From CAVLCC01 sp963624975 (lineage in GTDB: Bacteria > Actinomycetota > Coriobacteriia > Coriobacteriales > CADBOM01): a DNA stretch of 7,509 nucleotides. Shown here piece after piece: positions 1-6,616 of the stretch. Under the pieces are notes generated by a model. The model was not told where the DNA came from and did no database searches. It worked only from the letters and a program-made list of their open reading frames with translations. The DNA lies in assembly GCA_963624975.1 (NCBI GenBank), contig CAVFRF010000038.1:1-7509 (forward strand). Reading direction: 5' to 3'. Position numbers and translations under genes: made by a program. Each line of letters starts with the position of its first letter. The first letter of the stretch is position 1.

Positions 1-33
1 CCGGGTGCCGTAGTGTTTGCGAGCTATTTTCGA

Positions 34-66
34 GCAGAGAACACAATATGTTGTGTCTGCCATTTT
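34..66 (+). terminator. Possible terminator of a + strand gene left of the window
   Basis: GCAG-aga-ACACAA (34-46) pairs with TTGTGT-CTGC (51-60) around TATG, giving ten pairs with one three-base bulge, and is followed by CATTTT. ATTTTCGA occurs on both sides of it (26-33 and 62-69). No gene reads into it within the window. An operator is an equally fair reading of the ACACAA/TTGTGT palindrome. Confidence 0.35.
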
Positions 67-102
67 CGACCGCAGGCTGCGACGGGGAAAGGGAGCGCGA
101 AT

Positions 103-125
103 CGCCGTCATGTGTCGGCATTTTT
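103..125 (+). terminator. Weak intrinsic-terminator-like hairpin
   Basis: GCCGTCA and TGTCGGC form a short stem with one T-T mismatch, followed on the + strand by A and five T bases (121-125). It would serve a convergent + strand transcript entering from the left. The stem is weak. Confidence 0.3.
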
Positions 126-173
126 GAACCGTTGAGGTCCGATTCTTGTCAAGAGTGCGGTCGAACCGCTTGA

Positions 174-222
174 TGCGCTAGGCGCGTGGACGCGCCCGCT
201 GTCGGGCGAGTCGCCTAGCGCA
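174..222 (-). terminator. Nested hairpin downstream of the sulfotransferase gene
   Basis: An outer stem of eleven pairs (TGCGCTAGGCG at 174-184 with CGCCTAGCGCA at 212-222) encloses an inner perfect six-pair hairpin (CGCCCG at 193-198 with CGGGCG at 203-208, loop CTGT). It follows the hairpin at 230-257 on the minus-strand transcript and may back it up as a terminator. No T run follows. Confidence 0.45.
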
Positions 223-274
223 GAGCTGACGCGCCCGCCTGGCACCGAGCGGGCGCGCCCGCCTAGCGCAGAGC
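212..274. repeat. 15-bp direct repeat spanning the sulfotransferase stop codon
   Basis: CGCCTAGCGCAGAGC occurs at 212-226 and again at 260-274, 48 bases apart. The second copy contains the stop codon and the last codons of the gene. CGCGCCCGC also occurs three times (191-199, 230-238, 254-262). The arrangement looks like a local duplication of the gene's 3' end. Confidence 0.7.
230..257 (-). terminator. GC-rich hairpin five bases after the sulfotransferase stop codon
   Basis: CGCGCCCGC (230-238) and GCGGGCGCG (249-257) pair perfectly over nine bases around a ten-base loop. The hairpin starts five bases past the TAG at 263-265. No T run follows on the minus strand, so it would be a U-less terminator of the kind described in actinobacteria, or a 3'-end stabilising hairpin. 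Confidence 0.5.
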
Positions 275-3200
275 CGCAGCTGCGAACGCCTTCTCGCTCA
301 CCAGCTTGAAGCGCTGGGCATCGGTGCCGTTCTTCGTCCAGGTCTGCACGTTCTGGCCGCTTGCCGCCACGCCAGAGCTTACGTCGAGCGCGTTGCCCGT
401 TGCCACGCTCACCAGCTCGTACTTGCCGCTTCCGCAATACGACATGTACCATCGCTGGGCATCGGTGCCGTTTATGCGCCACTGCTGCACGTTGGTGCCG
501 GGTGCCGTGCCTGCACCGTCAACGTCGAGCGAGCAGAATCCCGTGAGGGGCAGCAGGTACCTGCTGCCGTTGTCGAGCGTCTGGCTGAGGTAGAACTTCT
601 GGGCCGCCGTGCCGTTGGACCTGTAGAGCTGCACGTTGGCACCCGCAGAGCTGGAGCCACCGGAGATGTCCAGGCAGTAGCTCTCGTCGATAGCCGACTG
701 CAGCGAGACCGTGGTGCCCGCCGAAACGAGGTCGAACGACTGCGCGGCGGTTCCGTTGTCTCTCCACACCTGGATGTTGGCTCCCCTGGTGGCGCTGCCG
801 TTGGCCACGTCCAGGCAATGCCCCGAAAGCGCGGAGACGATCTTGTACGACCCGTCGTCGTTGGCGCGTAGGTACCAGCGTTGGGCCACCGTGCCGTTGG
901 GGTAGTACTGCTGCACGTTGGCCCCGATATCGGTAGAGCCGTCCGCCACGTCGAACGCGTAGCCCGAGCACAGCGAGCGGATCTCGTAGGCGCCTTCGCC
1001 CGCATATCGGATGAGCACGAGCTGCGCATCGGAGCGGTTAGACGCCCACAGTTGCACGTTGGCCTGCTCCGACGAGGCATCGCTGATGTCCACCACCATG
1101 TTGGACTTGAGCTTCGACTCTATGCTGTAGATTCCGTCGGCGAAGCGCTTGACCATCCTGAACTGCTGGGCCTTGGTGCCGTTGGGGTTGTAGACCTGGA
1201 TGTTGGTGCCGCTGGAGCTGTGACCGTCGGCCACGTCGATCGCCATTCCGCTCAGGGCAGAGGTGATGGTCCAATAGCCGCCGCCGTCCACGTCGATGTA
1301 CCAGCTCTGGGCGAGGCTGCCGTTGGCTTCGTACTGCCAGACGTTCGCGCCCGAATCGGTGCTGCCCCACTGCACGTCGAGCAGCTTGTCGGAGCACAGC
1401 GACGAGATGGTGTACTTGCCCGCGCCCTCGTACTCGATGCGGAACTGCTGGGCGTCGCTGGCGTTGTCCTTGTAGAGCTGCACGTTGGCGCCGTTGGAGC
1501 TGCTGCCCCCGGCGACGTCGAGCACCATGCTCTCGTCGAGGCGCGAGGCGATGGTGTACACGCCGTCGGCGAGGGTGCTGGTCACCTTCACCGTGGCCTT
1601 CACGATGGTGCCCGACGCCTTGGCGTACACGATGCACTCGCCGGGTTCGACTCCGCAGACCAGGCCGTTCGAATCCACGGTTGCCACCGATTCGTCGGAG
1701 CTCCACCACGACACGTCGCCCGTGTCCGCCGCGCCCAGCGATGCCACCGAGAGCGCATAGCTCTCGTCGCGGCGCAGCGTCAGGCTGCTGTCCGAAATCG
1801 CGGTGCCCGTAACCGTTACCACCATCTGGGCGCTGGTGCCGTTGTCGGAGCTGCTCGCGCTCAGCACCGCCACGCCCGGCTTGAGCGCCTTCGCGTTGCC
1901 GGCGGCATCCACGGCAAGCACCTCGCTGTTGGAAGACTGCCAGCTGGCAGCCTTGTCGATGCCTTCCGAAGGGCTGAGCGAGAGCGAGTACGACTCGGAG
2001 CTGCCGGCAGCCAGCGTCGACTCGCCGTCGATCCTAGCTGCGAAGGTTCCCATGCCCGACACCTCGTAGTCCACGTCGCAGCAGAGCTTGAGACCGTCGG
2101 ACATCACCGCGTAGAGCCTGAAGGTCCTGCCCGACTCCCAGATGCCGATGCCCTGCGGCAGCCTTGCCGTAAAGGAGCCGTTGGCGGCCACCGTCACCGG
2201 GTAGCAGGTCTCTCCGCCATCCGACCCGGTCACTCCCACGTAGAGCTTGCTCACGCTCAGCGGGTTGGCAACCGTGCCCGTCAGCACGATGCGGTTGCCC
2301 TCGTTGGTAGCCTTGCTCAGCGTCACGTTGGAAAGCCCCTCGACGAACTGCGACGTGTCAAGCTCCGCCGAAGTGGCCTCGCCGGCGTCGCCAAGCCACT
2401 GCTGCCCGTGCGACGAATCGTAGGTGTAGGCCAGCGTGGTGAGGTTCACGCGCTCGCTGCGGTATATGGCGCTGGAGCGGATGGGCAGGTTGGGAGTGGA
2501 GGACAGCTGCCAGATCACCTTGCCGTCCTCGACCTCGTAGAGCGCGCCCTTCATGTACGGCGCGCCCGAGCTGTCGCTCACCTCGCCATCAGGCCCGGTG
2601 AGGCAGTGCCCGCCGAACGTGTCGAGATAGTGCCCCTCGCCAAGCTCGTCCACGTCGCCGATGAGCGCGCAGAAGTGCTCGCCGCCCAGCTCTTCGCCGA
2701 ACTCCGAGACCTGCGACACCGTCATGGCGCTCTCGTCCACATGGTACTTGACCACGCGCGAGTAGTTGCTGGGCGCAAACGTCCTGTCCTCGGCGAGCTT
2801 GGTGCGGTAGTTGCCGTTGTCGAACAGCGCGATGTCGCCGTCGGAGCAGATCATCGGCGCATGCTGGCCGTACTGCCACTCGAACTCGCTGGCGTCGACC
2901 GACGAGTCCACTGGCGTGAGCAGGTACTGTTCGAGCCCGGTGCCCTCGTAGCACTCGGGGTCGGAGAGCACCCACTTCACGTCGCCGGTGGCCGCGTCGA
3001 TCTTGAACACCGCCGACTGGTGGCGGCTCGACAGTATGAGGCTGTCGTCGCTCTCGTCGTACAGCACGCAGTTGTTGTGGAACCAGTTGCGGTTGTAGGT
3101 CTGGCCCGAATCGTCGACGAGCGCGGGCAGCTCGAACGAGGGCGTGCCCAGACGCGAGATGCCGTAGCGGCCGAGTATCTCGTCCATGTCCCAGCGCTGC

Positions 3201-6200
3201 AGGATCGCGCCGGTGCTGCGGTCGATCTTTACCACCACGTCGTTGATGGTGTCCTTGGAGTAGTCGGTGGCAGCGGCGATGAGATTGCCGTCCGAAAGCT
3301 CCTTCAGCTCGTGGTGGAAGCTCATGTTGGGCAGGAAGTACTCGCTGTACACCCTTCCCAGAAGGTCGATCTCCTGCGCGCCGAAGTTGTTGGTCTCGGC
3401 CTCCGCGCCTCTGCCGCCGTCGAGGACGAGCAGATGGTCGTTTTGTGTGAAGCTCACCCCGTCGATGCCGATGTTGCCCGAATACGCGTAGTACCAGCGG
3501 ATCGCGCCGGTCTTGTCCACCGCGTAGAAGTAGGTGCCGCCCGAAGGCGCGCAGAACGTGAGGCCGGGGGCGATCTGCGACTCGTCGGCTTCGTCGTAGC
3601 TCACCTCTATGTTGCAGATCTTGTTGGTGTTGGGCGCCGTGCCAGTGGTGAGCGAGAGCTGCTTGGCTTCCGTGGAACCGTCGGCGTGCGTGAGCTGGAT
3701 GGTCACCTCGGTGGTGTCGTTGTAGTAGAGGCCCACGATGGGCACCTCGTGCAGAGCGCGAGTGCCCTCCACGTCGTAGGACACGTCGTCGGAGGAGTCC
3801 TTGCCGTGCGCCGTCACGTGCACCGAGCACATGTCGTCGGTCGAGAACAGCGCCATGGCCGTGAGGGGAGAGATGCCGAACGGGTCCTGCACCACCGTCA
3901 TGCCGTCGAACGTGGACTGCGCGGCCGACGCGGTGAGAGACTCCAAGATGGCCTCCTGGCTGGAGTCGGGGATGTTGGTCGCGGTGGCGATCGTCGTGGA
4001 CGCCGTGGCGCCCACCTGCAGGCTCTTGTCCAGCGACTGCGTGATGCAGGTGCCGTCTCCGGCCGTGGCCTCGAGGTACACCGAGTAGGTGCCGTCGGGC
4101 AGCGACTGCAGGGGCAGCCCCAGCGCGTAGAAGCGGTTGTAGCCGCCGCACGCTATCGCCTCGAACTCGTAGGTGCCCTGGTCGCCGGAAAGCACCACGG
4201 CCACTTGCGAGAGGCCGCTGCCGCTCGTCACCGAGAGGCTGCCCAGGAGCGAGAAGGTGTCGTCGTCCCTGAAGATGTCTGAGATGGAGAGCGAGTCGAA
4301 CTCGCCTGTGACGTCGAGCGAGCTGGCGCTCCAGTAGCCGCTGACGTAGCGGTGCACTTCGCTGCCGTCCTGCCCGCCGAGCGCGAGGTTGCCAAAGGCG
4401 TCTCCGAGGTCGAGCATCGTGGCCCTGTAGGCGCCGTTGGCCGCGCGGTTCACCTGGTACTCGGCCACCAGCTTGGAGTTCTCGTCCACTTCCACGATGT
4501 GCGAGTGTCCGGTGTCGTTGTACACGGAGAAATCGCCCACGAAGTGGCCGTTGTCCAGCACGCGTGCAGAGCCGTACCACCAGGAGTACAGCTCACTGCC
4601 GCGCTGCTCTCCCCAGGAGAGCACCTGCCTGGCCGTCTTGGCGTTCTCGTCTATCTCGTAGGTCACCATGCGGCTGTAGGCATTGCCGTTCACGTCGTCG
4701 CCGAAGTTGTAGCGGTAGGTGCCGTTGTCGAACAGCGCCAGCGTGAGGGTTCCCGCATCGGCGTCGTATGAGGCCACGTTGGCGTCGTGCTGGTCGTAGA
4801 ACCACTCGAAGCCGGCATCGTCGGCGGCGGGCATCACCGCGATGTCGGAGTAGCGGCTCTGCCTGGCCCATGTGCTGCCATCGTCGTTCGTGCCGCTGGC
4901 GGGGGTAAAGATCCATCTGGCCTCGCCGGTGGTCGCGTCGACCTTGGCCACCATGCTCTGGTTGCGCAGCGACAGCACGAACGAATCGTCGTACTCGAGA
5001 TACTGGATCGCATTGATGTGCCACAGGTCGTCCCATGCACCGTCGTAGGAGGGCGCCACGTTCTCGTCGAGAAAGTCCGACATCTCGAGGAACGTCTCGA
5101 TCTGGCCGGTGTCGAGGTCGAGTTTGGCAATCGCGGCATCGTTGTACATGCCGTCGGCGATGTAGTACACGGTCGAGTCGTTCACGACCTCGAAGTCGTG
5201 GTCGCATTGGAAGCCGGCGCTCGACACCAGCTTCTCGACCTTGCCGATCCACGACATGTGTATAAGCTCGCCGGCCTGGGAGTACACCGAGGAGGTGAGC
5301 CTGTTGCGGCAATACCAGAAACCGCCGCCATCGGAGTCGATTTGCACCGGGTACGACGAGTCGGATTCCAGCTTCTTGCACGACCATTCCTCGGAGAGGT
5401 ACCAGCGCACGTCGCCGTTGTTGTCGAACACCACCTGGTGCGGCGACTGCAGCACGAAGAGCTGGCCCATCTGCTGCACGCCGTAGGAGCCGACCTTGTC
5501 CACGTTCTCGACGGTGTCGGGAAGCGCCTGCGTCTCGATGGCGACGTCGGCCGACTCGCCGCCCGCGCTTAGCGTCACCGTGTTCTCGTAGCCCGCGTAG
5601 AGGCCGAAGATCGGCACCTCGTGGTGGGTCGCCGCGTCGCCCACGGTGTAGGTGATGTCGCCGCTGGAGTTCTTGCCATGCACGGTGACCGTCACGGTTT
5701 CGGCGCCGCTGGTCTCGAACATCGCCACTGCCGTGAGCGGGGCGTTGCCGTAGAGGTTGCTCACTACGAAGGGGTCCGCCAGCGTGGCACCGCCGGCAAG
5801 CTCGTAGCTCGAAAGCGCCTGCTGCTCGCGTTCGGTCTGCGAATCCACGTCGTTGGAGCGGGTCTCGACGTTGTTGCCCAGCGGCACGAAGGCGGGGCTT
5901 TCCACGTCGCCGCACTTCACGCTCCATCCGGTGCCGTCGCTGCCCATGTAGCTGGATGGGATCTCGAAGGCCACGTAGCCCCTCCCGCTCGACACGATCT
6001 GCTCGCCGGCGAAGGTCGTGTAGTTGTGGTTGGTGAGAAACGACGACACGGGCGCCACCGCCGGGTAGTCCGTGCCATCTACCACGAGGCTCAGCTGCGA
6101 AACGTCGAGCGCAGACGTGCCGCTAGATGCGCCGAGCGTGGCGTTGATGCTCACGATGGCGTAGCAGCTGCCGCTCGACGGCACGTTGTCGTACTGCTGC

Positions 6201-6421
6201 ACGTCGATCGAGCCGTCGTAGTTGGTGTTGTACTGCGTGGTGCGCAGCCCGTCTTTCTGCTCGACGGAGCCTATCGCCAGCGACCACCCTTGGGTTTGCG
6301 TGGCTACCTCGGCTTGCGCATGTGTGGAGCTTGCGTTGGCTGCGAATGCGCAGCATAGGCAGACGCATGCGGCCAGAATTGAGCAGACGATTGTCCTCGA
6401 CTTGCGATGTGCGATGTTCAT
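263..6421 (-). CDS. Secreted tandem aryl-sulfate sulfotransferase with Big_2 and ricin-type lectin repeats
   Basis: This 2052-residue exported protein probably moves sulfate from a phenolic sulfate ester to another phenol without PAPS, outside the cell. Domains in order: signal peptide (1-30); beta-rich N-terminal domain resembling DUF4352 (about 45-180); ASST module 1 (about 205-800); ASST module 2 (about 836-1455); two Big_2-like domains (about 1460-1538 and 1541-1615); nine ricin-type repeats (1619-2042). Module 1 has His408, His468, Arg486 and His545; module 2 has His1037, His1115, Arg1133 and His1187. These match by motif and spacing His252, His356, Arg374 and His436 of E. coli AssT, where His436 carries the sulfate. 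No LPXTG motif or C-terminal membrane segment is seen, so any surface retention would come from the lectin tail. The ATG at 6419-6421 is preceded by AAGGAAG six bases upstream and opens directly into the signal peptide. The stop is TAG at 263-265. The gene appears to be transcribed alone. Family assignment is strong; substrates are unknown. Confidence 0.93.
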   Translation of the reverse strand: MNIAHRKSRTIVCSILAACVCLCCAFAANASSTHAQAEVATQTQGWSLAIGSVEQKDGLRTTQYNTNYDGSIDVQQYDNVPSSGSCYAIVSINATLGASSGTSALDVSQLSLVVDGTDYPAVAPVSSFLTNHNYTTFAGEQIVSSGRGYVAFEIPSSYMGSDGTGWSVKCGDVESPAFVPLGNNVETRSNDVDSQTEREQQALSSYELAGGATLADPFVVSNLYGNAPLTAVAMFETSGAETVTVTVHGKNSSGDITYTVGDAATHHEVPIFGLYAGYENTVTLSAGGESADVAIETQALPDTVENVDKVGSYGVQQMGQLFVLQSPHQVVFDNNGDVRWYLSEEWSCKKLESDSSYPVQIDSDGGGFWYCRNRLTSSVYSQAGELIHMSWIGKVEKLVSSAGFQCDHDFEVVNDSTVYYIADGMYNDAAIAKLDLDTGQIETFLEMSDFLDENVAPSYDGAWDDLWHINAIQYLEYDDSFVLSLRNQSMVAKVDATTGEARWIFTPASGTNDDGSTWARQSRYSDIAVMPAADDAGFEWFYDQHDANVASYDADAGTLTLALFDNGTYRYNFGDDVNGNAYSRMVTYEIDENAKTARQVLSWGEQRGSELYSWWYGSARVLDNGHFVGDFSVYNDTGHSHIVEVDENSKLVAEYQVNRAANGAYRATMLDLGDAFGNLALGGQDGSEVHRYVSGYWSASSLDVTGEFDSLSISDIFRDDDTFSLLGSLSVTSGSGLSQVAVVLSGDQGTYEFEAIACGGYNRFYALGLPLQSLPDGTYSVYLEATAGDGTCITQSLDKSLQVGATASTTIATATNIPDSSQEAILESLTASAAQSTFDGMTVVQDPFGISPLTAMALFSTDDMCSVHVTAHGKDSSDDVSYDVEGTRALHEVPIVGLYYNDTTEVTIQLTHADGSTEAKQLSLTTGTAPNTNKICNIEVSYDEADESQIAPGLTFCAPSGGTYFYAVDKTGAIRWYYAYSGNIGIDGVSFTQNDHLLVLDGGRGAEAETNNFGAQEIDLLGRVYSEYFLPNMSFHHELKELSDGNLIAAATDYSKDTINDVVVKIDRSTGAILQRWDMDEILGRYGISRLGTPSFELPALVDDSGQTYNRNWFHNNCVLYDESDDSLILSSRHQSAVFKIDAATGDVKWVLSDPECYEGTGLEQYLLTPVDSSVDASEFEWQYGQHAPMICSDGDIALFDNGNYRTKLAEDRTFAPSNYSRVVKYHVDESAMTVSQVSEFGEELGGEHFCALIGDVDELGEGHYLDTFGGHCLTGPDGEVSDSSGAPYMKGALYEVEDGKVIWQLSSTPNLPIRSSAIYRSERVNLTTLAYTYDSSHGQQWLGDAGEATSAELDTSQFVEGLSNVTLSKATNEGNRIVLTGTVANPLSVSKLYVGVTGSDGGETCYPVTVAANGSFTARLPQGIGIWESGRTFRLYAVMSDGLKLCCDVDYEVSGMGTFAARIDGESTLAAGSSESYSLSLSPSEGIDKAASWQSSNSEVLAVDAAGNAKALKPGVAVLSASSSDNGTSAQMVVTVTGTAISDSSLTLRRDESYALSVASLGAADTGDVSWWSSDESVATVDSNGLVCGVEPGECIVYAKASGTIVKATVKVTSTLADGVYTIASRLDESMVLDVAGGSSSNGANVQLYKDNASDAQQFRIEYEGAGKYTISSLCSDKLLDVQWGSTDSGANVWQYEANGSLAQSWYIDVDGGGYWTITSALSGMAIDVADGHSSSGTNIQVYNPNGTKAQQFRMVKRFADGIYSIESKLKSNMVVDISDASSEQANVQLWASNRSDAQLVLIRYAGEGAYEIRSLCSGYAFDVADGSTDIGANVQQYYPNGTVAQRWYLRANDDGSYKIVSALSGHCLDVANGSATRGANIQVWRDNGTAAQSFDLVSAGTTVSLQSAIDESYCLDISGGSSSAGANVQLYRSNGTAAQKFYLSQTLDNGSRYLLPLTGFCSLDVDGAGTAPGTNVQQWRINGTDAQRWYMSYCGSGKYELVSVATGNALDVSSGVAASGQNVQTWTKNGTDAQRFKLVSEKAFAAAALR
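296..1567 (-). repeat. Nine ricin-type lectin repeats forming three beta-trefoils (residues 1619-2042)
   Basis: Each unit of about 45-50 residues follows the pattern (L/I/V/F)D(V/I)..G....GANVQ.(Y/W)..NGT.AQ.(F/W). Units repeat with a higher period of three: 1, 4 and 7; 2, 5 and 8; and 3, 6 and 9 resemble one another. For example, units 1 and 7 share DES..LD..GGSSS.GANVQLY, and units 2 and 5 share SLCS. This gives three trefoils of about 140 residues each: 1148-1567, 722-1141 and 296-721. Eight units keep the closing Q-x-F/W; unit 4 has DAQLVLI and has lost the aromatic. The fold normally binds sugars, so this tail probably attaches the enzyme to a glycan such as mucin, plant polysaccharide or cell wall; which one is not visible. 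Confidence 0.92.
1577..2044 (-). other. Two bacterial Ig-like (Big_2) domains (residues 1460-1615)
   Basis: Two adjacent copies show the Big_2 pattern of W..S(N/D)...V..VD..G...L/V.PG...(S/Y)A. The first copy reads SWQSSNSEVLAVDAAG then ALKPGVAVLSA; the second reads WWSSDESVATVDSNG then VEPGECIVYA. Such domains usually act as rigid spacers or adhesion modules on exported proteins. Here they separate the enzyme modules from the lectin tail. Confidence 0.85.
2057..3916 (-). other. ASST module 2 (residues ~836-1455)
   Basis: This is a second complete copy of the module. Its N-terminal beta domain (DPFGISPLTAMALFS at 846-860, HEVPIVGLYY at 891-900) is clearly alike to that of module 1. Catalytic candidates are His1037 (FHHELKE), His1115 (NWFHNN), Arg1133 (SSRHQS) and His1187 (YGQHAP), followed by ALFDNGNYR. 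The 18-residue His-to-Arg spacing is kept. Its motifs FHHEL, WFHNN and SRHQS look closer to the common family form than those of module 1. A C-terminal beta-sandwich at about 1360-1455 parallels 705-803 of module 1, so the duplicated unit spans N-domain, propeller and sandwich. Confidence 0.87.
4022..5809 (-). other. ASST module 1 (residues ~205-800)
   Basis: The module begins with an ASST N-terminal beta domain (DPFVVSNLYGNAPLTAVAMF near 216-235, HHEVPIFGLY at 266-275). A propeller-like catalytic region follows, then a beta-sandwich at about 705-803. Catalytic candidates are His408 (QCDHDFE), His468 (DLWHIN), Arg486 (SLRNQS) and His545 (YDQHDA), followed by ALFDNGTYR, the family's usual block just after the last His. 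His468 to Arg486 is 18 residues, as in E. coli AssT (356 to 374). This copy has WHIN where module 2 has WFHNN, and QHDA where module 2 has QHAP. Substrate preference may therefore differ. Boundaries are approximate. Confidence 0.85.
6332..6421 (-). other. Sec signal peptide of the sulfotransferase (residues 1-30)
   Basis: The first ten residues are basic (His5, Arg6, Lys7, Arg9). Residues 11-28 are hydrophobic and rich in Cys and Ala, and the stretch ends in A-N-A at 28-30, a good signal peptidase I site before SSTHAQA. An internal L-A-A-C (16-19) also fits the lipobox pattern, but the hydrophobic stretch continues well past that cysteine, so ordinary cleavage after Ala30 is more likely than lipidation. 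Confidence 0.8.
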
Positions 6422-6427
6422 TGACGG

Positions 6428-6434
6428 CTTCCTT
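6428..6434 (-). promoter_or_regulatory. Shine-Dalgarno site of the sulfotransferase gene
   Basis: AAGGAAG on the minus strand lies six bases before the ATG at 6419-6421. This fixes the start, and no other start near it has a comparable site. Confidence 0.75.
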
Positions 6435-6442
6435 GCATGTAG

Positions 6443-6455
6443 GTTCGGTCCGAAC
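6443..6455. promoter_or_regulatory. Candidate operator: 6-bp perfect inverted repeat with one-base centre
   Basis: GTTCGG-T-CCGAAC lies between the Shine-Dalgarno site and the best -10-like hexamer of the sulfotransferase gene. A one-base loop cannot form an RNA hairpin of this length, so a protein-binding DNA site is the likelier reading. Its position just downstream of a possible start point suits a repressor. No matching regulator is seen in the window. Confidence 0.4.
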
Positions 6456-6469
6456 GAGTTCCCTCCGCT

Positions 6470-6475
6470 ATTCTA
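6470..6475 (-). promoter_or_regulatory. Possible -10 element for the sulfotransferase gene
   Basis: TAGAAT on the minus strand matches TATAAT at five of six positions and lies about 50 bases before the ATG. The -35 region at 17-bp spacing reads CACAAA, which is poor, so either an activator is needed or the true promoter lies elsewhere, for instance in the AT-rich patch at 6511-6548. Confidence 0.25.
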
Positions 6476-6616
6476 GCTTGCAAAGCCGCACGTTTGTGCG
6501 CTCGGGAGCGTTGTTGAATCTTGAAAATACATATACGCTGTTGCAAGTGCACCCAGCAGCAGAATCATCCCCTTAAAGCGCATTCGCGCTGTGGGATTGA
6601 GGAAGGATGCGCGACC

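Noticed and set aside
1..262. RNA gene or insertion sequence end at the left edge
   Set aside because: No tRNA cloverleaf, rRNA-like stretch, transposase fragment or long terminal inverted repeat could be seen; only short hairpins and repeats are present.
296..1567. CRISPR or tandem DNA repeat array
   Set aside because: The regular recurrence of GCTGCACGTTGG-like sequence is the DNA image of ricin-type protein repeats in one open frame. Units diverge at DNA level and there are no unique spacers.
881..4282. Very long + strand open frame (1133 residues) opposite the sulfotransferase gene
   Set aside because: Its peptide is a repetitive Arg/His/Val/Ala/Gly mix with no recognisable domain, as expected when a GC-rich gene with strong third-position bias is read on the other strand. 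The minus-strand frame has clear domains throughout.
2589..4580. Long minus-strand frame (663 residues) within the sulfotransferase
   Set aside because: It is an Arg/His-rich shifted reading of module 1 and 2 DNA with no motifs. The true frame carries all ASST motifs across the same stretch.
4593..5927. Minus-strand frame of 444 residues overlapping module 1
   Set aside because: It is a shifted reading of the same gene, dominated by Arg and Gly, with no domain and no ribosome site.
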